A DNA stretch of 64,000 nt, taken from positions 10,850,001 through 10,914,000 of the forward strand of contig CP053169.1 of assembly GCA_014607495.2 (NCBI GenBank). Direction: 5' to 3'. A program made the position numbers and the translations under genes. The notes under the pieces were generated by a model. That model searched no databases, was not told where the DNA came from, and was given only the letters and a program-made list of their open reading frames with translations. This document shows, in pieces, positions 20,705-32,700 of the stretch. Positions within the stretch are counted from its first letter, which is position 1, and each line of letters opens with the position of its first letter. The DNA comes from Carposina sasakii. Taxonomy: Eukaryota; Arthropoda; Insecta; Lepidoptera; Carposinidae.

Positions 20705-23700
20705 CTGCGGAAGGGAAAGAGTTATGTAGTAATTTTGGTATCATTACATTAGTCGTATGATATTATATGCGGCGGTAGGCTCACCCCTTACCACGTGGGA
20801 CTTAATAAGCTCACTGGTAAAAAGGAATAATGGCCGTGACATGTATGTATGATATAACAGGATTTCTACTTAAAAACGATGTTTCATATAAATAAGTAAA
20901 TAACTCAGTAAACTGGAGTTATATCGCTATATTATACTCGTAATTTACTCCTTGTATGTCGAATTTAAAATATGCTGATATGTGAAAAGTTAACTTGCAC
21001 ATTTCTATTTAGTATTTTGATGGATAATTTGTATTCCACATGATGAAAATGATGTAACTTAAAATTGCAAAATCTAGGAAACTTACGATGTCATAAATGG
21101 AGGTAGTGATGAGATGGTGCTTGGAGGCCACCAGCGCCACGTTGACACACCAGTGCACCATGAAGAATGCCAGCGACATGCGTCCCAGCACCTGCCAGCC
21201 GCGCCACGAGAACAGGTTCTGGGGGAAACCTGGGAGACAGCTGCTGGTTTAGATTAGCCGTTTCATATGGACTAGAGTAATGAACCGCTACTGTCAAGAT
21301 GAATGTTAAAATAAAGAAGCTCCAAATGTTTGGTATTGATATCTTCTTTGCAAATGTCTAATGTCAAATCATAGAAAGAGATCCACAGTCAAAGAACTCA
21401 CTATTCTTTATCATCCTAAGTGGAAGTTGCAAAGGAAGAGAGAGAAGTATTTAAACAATATCACAAGAATTTTCAATCATAACATAGTACAAAACAAAGT
21501 TGTTTCCCGTTGTCTGTCTGTCCCTATGTATGCTTAGATCTTTACAACTACGCAACAGATTTCAATACGGTTTTTTAAATAGATAACGTTGTTTAAAAGG
21601 AAGGTTTATATGTATAGTATCGGCATTGCACCCGTGCGAAGCCGAGGCGGGTCGCTTGTTTTTCATAAAATAAGGTTAGGAAACTTACCAGTTAACTTAT
21701 TAAACATGCCAAACAAGTAGAAGGCAGAAAAGACCGCGAAGAACGGTCTCTCGACAGCGATGTAGACCGCCGTGAACAGCGGGTCTCGGCTGCCGAGCGC
21801 GTAGTTACCGACCAGTACCCACGCCGTCAGCACCGGGCACGACAGGTGGAACACCCATTTAAACCAGCGCTAAGAGCAATCACATGGAGTTATTCAAAGG
21901 TTTAGAAAGGTTGGGTTCAGGCAGCTATAAGTATATGTCAACACTTAGCGGACCTTCGAAAGAAACTTCATTAATTTTTAGCTTCAGCTGCAACGCCTTC
22001 GTTCATCGTACTCGTGATACTCGTAGTCGACTAAGGAACTTGGGCATTCTCTCAAACGATAAGCTAACAATTAATCATTTAGATTTGTCTTCGATATGTT
22101 AAAAGTGCCTGTGGGACCTCCTTTGTAATCCTTCAGTTCTAGCTACCCCATTTCGAGAACATAGCTGTGTATATAGTATAGTTACTTTTGCGAATCTTTC
22201 TTTAAGCCATTTTTTCAACGTTTAAAAATTAAATATCTAACATTATCATCTTATTTTTCTGGTCAGTGTAGTATTGTAATATCTCCCTCCCAAGTTTTCA
22301 ATGACCCGTCACAGTCAATAGGCGAGAATCCTCACCTTAATCCTCCCGATATCAAAGTTCTCCTCCTGTAGATGAAAGTGCAGGAAGGCGAGGAACACCC
22401 CCACGAGGCAGGCCGGCAGGTTCGCCCACGGCGCCACGTACACCGAGTAGTACGAGTCCACGCCGCGGTACATTATGCGGATGTTTCTGAGGGGAGATGC
22501 ATCAGGTCAACGCATTCTACTCATAAATTTAATAAGTTATTACTTTCACCGATCAGATTGGTGAAGTTCTAAAGAAAGGTCAGATCAAGAGTACCCTAAA
22601 CCGATCAGTGTGCAGGAAGAATATCATTAAAGTAGATGGAGCGAAAGAGGTATGTCAGGACCCTAGCAAGTGGAGATCCGTGAACTCTGCATACCCCTTC
22701 GGGAAAGTCATTTTATGTACCTATATATGTATGCTATGCATTCTAGTACTCAGCAGTAAGCAATTTTCTAAGGGCACGCTACTAGCAATACTTTTGAGCT
22801 ACTTACTCAATAGGAGCAGTAGGTACTACCGCTGAGGACTTAGAGCCGATAGTGGACGCGTGGACTGGCAATCCCATCAGTGGGTCTTTGAATGTAGGTG
22901 GTGGTACTGGATATGAGCTGATGATAATGAAATATAACTGCACTGCAAAACCAAAGCAGTATTCTAGTATAAAAGCGGATTTTTACGAGCTTATGATCCC
23001 CAAGGTGCCAATTGCAAATCCAGTAGGTAGATATTTAATTTATTTTACCAAATATTGAATTGATACGTGGATGAAACCTTCTAGACTACTGTCTAGCCGC
23101 ATAAATATTTCAATATACACTCACTCAGGGGTAGTAATGAAGAGTATAGACTGCCAGCCGTTCCTATATGCCAGTACACCGTTGGCGGCGATGGATGTAG
23201 CAGTAGCCAGCCCCAGTACGGTCAGAGCGAGTGCCTTGCTGCGTCGTGCCAGGAGCAGGGTGAGGGCAGCCACGCCGATGTAAAGCTGCATGTCCACGCC
23301 CAGGAACCTGGGGCACAGGAGCATTTACGACCGGAGCAAGTAGGTATGATAAAGGTTGTGATGATATGGTAGATGAAGGATTGAGAAAAATCATCACTCT
23401 TTTGTGGCCAAGTATTTATGTACCTACACGAGGTTATACCTACCCAAATAAAGTTTACCTCGGAATATCTTGAACTATTTTTTATCACAATGAATATACA
23501 CACAACTGTAAAGGCTCGAGCACACCGGATGCGTAACGTAACCACATACGTCTACGCACACGCTCACGCATACGTAGTTAGCTGGGTACGCAACGCAGGC
23601 TCTGCGTCATCATACATATGTACATAAAAATCACGCCTCTTTCCCGGAGGGGTAGGCAGAGATCACGGATCTCCATTTGCTACAATCCTGACACACCTCT

Positions 23701-26700
23701 TTCGCTTCATCTACTTTCATGATATTCTTCATGCACGTTCGTCGGTTTAGGGTACTCTTGACCTGACCTTTCTCTAGAATTTCACCAATTTGATCGGTGA
23801 AAGTCCGCCGAGGTCTTCCCCTACCAACCCTTCCATCCACTCTTCCGTTGTACACTTTCTTTGTCAATCTACTTTCATTCATCCTCTCCACATGCCCAAA
23901 CCACCTTTCCCAATCTTACCACCACATACCTTTCTCAATCTTCGTCACAACGTCCTCATTTATACCACGCTTCTTTCTGATCACCTCATTTCTTATTCTA
24001 TCTTGCACACATACTTCTCAATGCTCTCATTTCCACTGCATACACTTAGATAGGAGAATCACTCACTTAGATACACGGGGATACGCAAATTTCCATCTAC
24101 TGAGAATGAATAAGTAAAAAGGAAAATGTTGGAAAAATAATATTTAATCTGTTTTTATAATAAATAAATAAATCATGTAAAATAATGTCCAAGGGTACGA
24201 ATGGTAATATATTATCTTGGTATCTGATCCAGTATACTTGAGATACCTTTACACAATTACTTATGTAGGTGCAGCGTGAAAACCTATTCCCCTTTAATCC
24301 ACTGGACTAAACCATCTAATCCATAAATTCCACTTTGAAGTCCACTCTGATCCACTGCTATAAAACACACCGGGGACTGGTTTAGAGTACATCTATTCCA
24401 CTATAATCCATTGGTCAAATCCATAGATAACAGTGGTCAAATCCATTTATGTAGATTCCACTCCCATACATACATTATTTATATCGAATTCATGCATCTA
24501 CAAACTTATTCTTCGTCTTCAGCCTATTGGGCAGGCGGGTTGGTGATCACATAGTGTTCTGTGGTGATCGCAGTGTGATTTTTGGAAAATGTTGTCAGCA
24601 AGGGAGGCGCTGCTGCCCACCTCTCGGAAACCACCCACGGGCAGGCATAGGGTGGTACAAACTCTACTCTGCCGGCACCACGAAGCACAAACTTATTATT
24701 CTAATAGTAATTCGAGTAATTCCGAGACAAATATAAAATAATCATTATCACACGACTCTATGAGTGATAGACCGTCAAACCCAAAGAGGGCCACGCATGA
24801 GGCCACGCATAGCATAGATACGTGCGTGCTCAATTTTTTTCGGTGTGACATCTACTATTGCGCGCCATAGAATACAACGTCATTAACACGACGTTCTCGT
24901 TCTGCTCTGCGTGGGTACGCATGTAGTCACGCAATCTTTTTGTATCTTGGGAGCTGCATTGCGTAGGGTAACGCATACGTTTACGCTTACGTCTACGCAC
25001 ACGCATCCGGTGTGTCCTGTCTTATACAGTTCCATACTTTACAACTCAGCGGTACGTGCACGTCTACGCTTACGTGTACGCACACGCATCCGGTGTGCTC
25101 GAGCCTTAAATGTATAAGAAAAGTGGATTCCAAGAACTCGAGCATCCTTATATTATCCTGTATTCTCCTTTACAAGAAATACTCAATGAGACAACAGCTA
25201 CAGCACCAATTATCTTTTAATGACAATAAATTTTCCTTACTAATGTTACAAATGCGAAAGTAACTCTGTCTGTCTGTCTATCTGTCAGTCTGGCTGTATG
25301 GCTGTATATCACGCCAAAATTGCTAAATCGATTTAATTTTTTGCACTGGTAGTTTAGAACCTTGAGAAACTTATTTATTGGGTTCGATTCCCACTCGGGT
25401 GAAGATTTTTTTCCATTTTCTTTATTAATAACGTTATAGTATATCTTGACTAAGATAAATTTATAAAAACACTTCTTCATTAATATAATCCGTTAGGATA
25501 TGGATGATCGTTTCATCTTTAAACATTGTGCTGAGGAATTCAGCTATGTTTGCCGAGATTTGGCTAGTGTATAGGGATGAAGAATAACGTTGCCAATATG
25601 TAATTAAGAAAAGAGATGGTAAAATTCGTCATCCCAGTAATTGACCCGGTGGCTTAGTGGTTATAGCGGCTGGCACGGTTTGCAGCGGTCGTGGGTTCGA
25701 TTCCCACTCGGGTGAAGAATTTTTTCCATTTTCTTTATTAATAATTTTATAAACCTATTTTACTTTACTTTAGCAACTTACCATGTCTGCAGCTGACACG
25801 CGTCCTCCGGATCAATCAGGTTATTGATATAAAGCACGTGCATCCAAAACTTGCGTCTGCAGTAGTTGGTCTCGGTGTGCACCACGGGCGACCACAGTGG
25901 GCCGTCCCCGGCGTGCGCCCACCAGGTCGCCGCGTACCCCACCATCAGCAGGCTCACTGGACTTATCCTAAGGAGATTGTTATCAGGATACGCAGTTGCA
26001 CTTACTCGAGAAGTAGATCACTGTATATGTTTCAAGCCAAGTGTTAGATACTTAATGAATAAATCCAACTGCATAAAATTTTTGATCCATTACGACATGA
26101 CAAATCTAATGATACCACTTGAGCTCTAATGCGATCAGTTTAGACTCTAGGGCGTGTTATACATATATACAAACTTACATGCATATATTCGAAAAACATA
26201 ACCCTCCTCCTGGCACAGACGGGTAAAAATGCTCGGGAAAGATGTTCATAACGGAAAGAAAGAAGGAAAATATGCAAATTACTATTTAGCAACAAATATT
26301 GTTGGCGCCTTGACAGCTTTCATTCAATTTTAATTAGAAGAAGTCAATAGCTTACTATCTCAAGCACATTATAACTGTGTTACAATATCCTCATTGCTCA
26401 CCTGGCGATTCTGATGAGGATGCACTTGGGCAGCAGAGAAAGCCCCACGCGGTGCGTCTTGGAGTAGAGCAGCAGGTTGTACGAGAAGAGGAAGCTGGAG
26501 ATCACGAAGAAGATCTGCACGATCGTAGTGCCGTTCTTGATCAGTGCCATCAGAGGGTGACGCCATAGCTGAGGTAAAGTTACACCCAAATTTAGGAGAT
26601 CCATCGGCCTATATTACATTACATGCTTTTTAACCATTCCAAAATCTTAATCATTTAATATATTAATAGGCTTAATCGAGTTTCATATTATGTTTTTTTT

Positions 26701-29700
26701 CTGAGTTTATAGCTATAGCTAATTCACCGGAAGAGTAAAACTTCTGTGCTGATCCAAGGCTTCACTAGAAGAAGAATTTTCATCCGTGCATGTCATAAGA
26801 GTCGACTAAGGAACTCGGGTATTCTCTCAGGCGATAAGTTATCAACTTGTCACTGATCATTTAATTCTGTCCCCGCAATGCTAAACATCGCTATGAGATA
26901 TCCTTTATGATCCTGCAGAAAAGTAAATGATCAGTCTACGCATATATTATACGTGACCAAAGGTATATGTTGATTGATACTGTACCTACACCAAGGTTAT
27001 ATCATCAAAAAATTATAATAATTGTTTTATTGTAAACATGCTAAAACCAATTATATATACCTATAGGTATACTACATATTACCTAATATTAGGCACCATA
27101 GTATGTAGCAGTAAAGTTAACAAGCACATGTTTTTTACAAAAAACTAACCTCTCTCTTTCGGTGTCAAGAGCACAAATCATGAAATTGTTATTTACTCAT
27201 TAATATTCGGAAGTTTTCCACCAAACACAAAAAATCAGATACATACAAGACACAATTGTGATATTAATCAATGGAAGGTACAAAGTTCGATTGTTGACAA
27301 TTTTTAGGGTCTCTCATGAAACACTTGTCATCATGACTCTCATAATGAGACCTAGGTTACACCAGGCTAAGGTTATTACTCCAAGACTTCATGTTATAGA
27401 TAGAGGTTTTTCTAAAAAGAGTCAATATTTCATGTTATAGATAGATTTTTTTAAAGAGTAAATAAAAGGTAAAAATTGAGTATAAGAATACTTAATATTT
27501 GAGTAATGAGGTTTCAGCGATGTGCGAGCTAAATGAAGTGTGGGTTTTAAAAGATGCATTAGTTAATTTTGTTTTTAGTACAGGGCGCCTTTTATATCTG
27601 TATTCCGTGGTCATATTCTGGATAATACACTGATTAACTGCAAGAGAATGCTATGTAGTAATAAGTAGGCATTTGAATAAACTTTTAAAAGTGAAATAAA
27701 CAATTTTCTTATCTTATATTATAGTTCAGGTGCCGGTCGAGTGCCGGAGCCAGAGATGTGACGAATTCGCGGGCGGGATTCGGATAGGCCGCTTCCGACC
27801 GGTCGAAGTAGAGGCCTATGTTCAGCAGTGAACTATTCATTCAGTGAAAATCATGATGATAATCTTATATACTCACGTTCTCCAAGTACCTCGGGTTGAA
27901 CATGTACATGCGGTGCTGCAGGTACCCGGCGTGAGACATCAGCACCAGCGCCAGGAGAAACACTCTGGAACAACACTATATTTAGTCTCTCTACTACCCT
28001 ACTCTAAGCTACTCTACAAAACAGATTTCTAAGAAAACTATAGGTACGTCTATAAATCATCAGTCTTCATCAAAAAGTCTAAAACCAATTTATGCCATAA
28101 GCTTAGCTTTCTCTGTTCTCTACCAAACATGAGGTCATGTATTTCTGTGGCTGTCAGTAATAGATTCCTCTCGATATCTAGTCTCGCCTTGTCACTATTG
28201 AAAAATGGGTCGGAAGATTTAATCTTCTGACTTCTTTACTAAAGAATCCCACCTGACTCCCTGAACAGGTGATAGAGCGGAGAGGCGCGGGTCTCCTCCG
28301 CTTTCGTAGTTGGCGACTAGACGGTGCCAGTTGACACGCATCGACCACGCCGTCAGCACTTTGCTCTCTGGATGAAACGTTTTGTGTAACTATACACACA
28401 TTGGCCTCTTTTACTAGATATTAACAAACATATACATACATAGATACATACATATAGCCGTGTCTATGTGTCACGTGTTCCCGAAATGGGGTAACCAGAA
28501 CTGTAGGATCATAAAGGAGATTTCACAACCACGTTCAGCGTAGCGGGGACAGATGTTAATAATCGTGTCAAGTTGCTAGCTTCGCCTCGACTCTAACGAC
28601 ATGCATGTAAGGAGATGCAGCTGATGTATTTTAGTGAAGCCTCGCATCAGTACAGGATGAGTTGTGTAACTACATAGATCATCATCATCAGCCTATTGCA
28701 GTCCACTGCTGGACGTAGGCCTCCCCCGGGGCACGCCACAAGACTGCCATGGGGGGTATTTGCCCATAGTCACCACGCTGGGCAGACGGGTTGGTGACCG
28801 GAGTTTGTATTTTGGACTATGTTGTCAACACGGGAGGCGCTGCTGACAGCAACAACTACATAGATCATCATCATCATCATTTACAGCCCTGAGAAGTCCA
28901 CTGTTGGACATAGGCCTCCCCCAACAACCTCCACTACGACTGGTCGGAAGCAGCCTGCATCCAACCGACGCCCGCAACCTTGGTCAGGTCATCCGTCCAC
29001 CTCGCGGGTGGCCTTCCCACGATACGTGGTATCCACTCTAGAACTTTCCGACTCCATCGGCCATCAGTTCTTCGAGCTATGTGCCCTGCCCATTGCCACT
29101 TCAGCTTGCTGGACCGTTGAGCTATGCCGGTGATCTTTGTACGTCTGCGGATCTCCTCATTTCTGATTCGATCACGCAGAGAGATTCCAAGCATAGCTCT
29201 CTCCATCGCTCGCTGTGCGATCCTGAGCTTTTTTATGAGGCACATAGTTAGAGACCACGTCTCGGCACCGTAGGTCATCACCGGCAGCACGCACTGGTTG
29301 AATACCTTCGTCTTTAAGGACTGGGGTATCTTGGACACAAATAAGCTTCGTAGTTTCCCGAACGCTGCATAGATATTGGCCTCTATTAAATTAAAATTAA
29401 GTTGAGGTGGTGTCTTGCCTAAGCCAAATAGCTTGATAAATAGTTCAGGAAGGTATTGGATCCAGACTGGACAACCATTTCAATACGGGACCAACTCAGC
29501 AAATATAAACCTATACGTTTTCTTAATACCGATAACAATTCCTCAACCAATGAGACAATGACCGGTTATCATAACATCGTGTTTATAAGACACTATGGTT
29601 TTTTAGAACTGTGTGACGACAACGTCAATATTGTTATCTCAGGTCTAAGTGCTCATTGTTTCTGATAGGTCATTTCAAAACGACGTAGTAAAAACCATTA

Positions 29701-32700
29701 AACCTAGTTACCAAGCTAGTCCACTGTGAATCTCCTACTGAAAGAGAATTCAGGGAATAAAAAACGTTGCGAGTTTAGGATTACGGTTCACGGTGTTAAG
29801 CTATGAAATTATTTAATAAATTGCGCCGATGCATATAAAAGCCTTAACAGATAAGTGTTAAAGTTTTAAGACCACTCTCAAAACCCTACTTTTGACTAAA
29901 TTTTATTATTCTGTAATTACGTAACTGCATGTTTCAAACACAATAAATTTTGTTTATAAATAAATGAACTGAACTTGAGATCTTAAACTTACTTTTATCT
30001 TCCTGGACAACGTAATCGTGGACAGTTCCCAGCAGGTTCATCGCCAGGAGCCCGCAGAACACCGCCAGGAAGGCCAGCTTCCAGCCGTCGAGTTGGAGGA
30101 AGTTGGCCACGTCTGGCTGGCCGTGTTGGCGGCAGTAGTCCAGCTTCAGCAGCGAGGCTCGCAGGCCCTCCTTGCGCGCGAACTGGTCCACGCACTCCTC
30201 GAAGCGTTGGCTCGTATTGGACGTGAGATGTGGACATCGCGAGCTGACGCAGTACCCGCGGTGTATGCGACGACGGTCGAAGTTGTGAGGGTCGGAGGAG
30301 TATTCCTGGAAGGTGGTTCGTGTTAATAGGGCTACAGTAATATATTCTATCAGGGGAATGCTCGTATTATTAAATAATAACATGTCCACATAAAGGATTT
30401 AGCAGATACAGTTCGGATTGGATGTTATGTGAAACATAGGAAGTAGGACCAGGGTTTAGACGCGAGATTGTTCTAAAAGAGGGTTTTTATAACCTAGAAA
30501 AAAATTTAATAGATTTTCTAGCGGTGATGAACAAAAACGCAGGCTTTTACCTTTTAATTTCGGCTGTGCATATAGACAAGTAAACACTATGTAGTTTTTA
30601 ATGTTTAGCAACTAAATAAAATTTAAATTTCCTTCATTTAACCGGCTCATTATAGGCACAAAACCTTGAACTTGCACGTGTAAGATAGTAGAGTGACAAT
30701 GAGCTGCTCTCTCCTTGTAGGTATACTCGTACATACAATATACATACATACATAAGCCTCGTGTAAGTTGAACCTCAAGACATCAGACTAAGTCATGTCA
30801 TTACTTATAAGATGTTTAATATCTAACAAACGTATTGTCTACGCTTCAGGAAGCTGGCAACATGGCCGCCGCGCACGCCTGCGCTCTCGCCCGTTTGATT
30901 TCGTGTTAGCAAAAACCCAGGCCGCACGTACGCGTCTCATAATTGGTTATTATATTCTTGCATTGTATTATATTTTGAAAGTAAACCAGAATTCATAAAA
31001 TTATACAGTCCACTTATTTATCGATACGAAACAAGTATCATTTACCCATGTAGGTATTTGGTTTGATAAACATTATCTGTGAGAAACTATAGGTAATATC
31101 TGTTTCAATAATAAAGTCCACTACTCATAACTAAACAATAACAGAAAAAGTTAGTTATAAAATATAGTAGTGTCTTTGACACAAGTTTATCACTGAAGTA
31201 ACTAACGAGCCATTTCTTGTGCCCGGGCACTTTTCCACAAACTGTAGTACCTACACTTAATGAGTCACGCGGACTCTACAGGCTTTGAAGGTCGAAAGAT
31301 GGGGAATATTTTCTGATTTAGCTATTAATACAACTAAAATGTAAACTAGAAGTACGCACCTCCATCAACTGGTAGACCGGGTTGTGATCCACCGGAGTCA
31401 CCGCGAAGGTGCCCAGGCAGTACACCCCGCCGCGCCGCGAGAGACACCGCTCGTAGTCGTCCAGCAGGAACAGGCGAGGGAACCGGCTGTACTGCTCATC
31501 TGCCGACCGTACACCCATTTGAGGAAATGAACAAGTGACCGATCGAGGTATCTCGACGTACGCTGACAGGGTTGGATGAAATCCTGCCGCACGGGCCTAT
31601 TATTTAAATTGTATTACGGATTTTAATATTAGAAAATTGACATTTACTCGTAGTTGTTCCGATCCCTAGGAAAGATGGCAGCACTTTGCAATTTGGCTTT
31701 AGAAAGAAACAATATTCCACCGACATCTATAATTGGTGGGATATAAATTCATATAAAGATCAAGCGAGATGAAGCCTGCTCATCATACGAGTAACATATA
31801 AAGATCAAGCGAGATGAAGCCTGCTCATCATACGAGTAACATATAAAGATCAAGCGAGATGAAGCCTGCTAATCATACAAGTAACATTATAAGGATGATG
31901 ATAAATTCAAATATACGTAGGTATACAGCAGTAGTGCCTTCACACTTTAAGAATGTTTACCTGAAGAAATGAGACGATAAGTCGCAGAGATGTTGTTGCG
32001 ATTCCTATATCTACACCTCTGAACTCTCGTAATTACAATATCTTGTTAACAATTTAGCCATAATTTGTTGTTGTGTATCTGTACGTGTCTCTCTGTACGA
32101 TACAATCATCTGAACCTACGTCAGCGTCATTATTTACAATGAAGGAAAAGTATTTTTTTTTTATGTAATGGATTTTTGTATCCTGCACGTGTTCATGCTC
32201 AGCCATCTTTTACCATCATTGTCATCAGCCCAAGGTAGGCCACAACATTAATGCTATATGGCGATTTTGGTAATAGTCACGATGGTCAGGTGGATTGGTG
32301 ACCGCAGTGTGATTTTCGGACTATGTTGTTAACACTGAAGGCGCTGCTGCCCACCTCTCAGAAACCCTTTATTGCTTCTAACAAAATTCTACTCTTGCTT
32401 TTGGCTTCAGGATCTTTGTTTATTGATATTTGGAGGCATTTTAGAACCAACCCTGTATCCGAATACTGGACCGGAAAGTCTCATACATTTTCTCATCTCA
32501 AACAAAAACAACATTTTTATATTATTGTTTATTGGCTTAGACAAGTCGATATTTTTTACATTAATCAAACAGATAATTACATTGATTACATTATAATATC
32601 TTTCCATGCAAGTTGCTCGCTTGTGACGTCACTGCCCAGTAAACAAGACCACCAGCCATATGTGACCGGCTTCTATGTAATGAGGAAAAGTTCGCGCTTC

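Larger units (their letters stand above)
23508..25111. mobile_element. Possible 1.6-kb inverted-repeat element in gene A intron
   Basis: aaggctcgagcacaccggat at the left is mirrored by the inverse sequence ending ctcgagcctt at the right, with similar (tacg)n-rich sub-ends. Inside lie a LINE fragment and a run of dispersed repeat. It may be a non-autonomous DNA transposon that later took insertions, or two separate copies in opposite orientation. Confidence 0.4.

Noticed and set aside
31500..31592. Alternative frame through gene A exon 2 giving a Cys/Trp-containing N-terminal extension, suggesting a frameshifted NRF domain
   Set aside because: Using the acceptor at GGTCGGCAG|AT, exon 2 joins exon 1 in phase and gives the expected D-D-Y-x-x-C-L start. 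No frameshift is needed.
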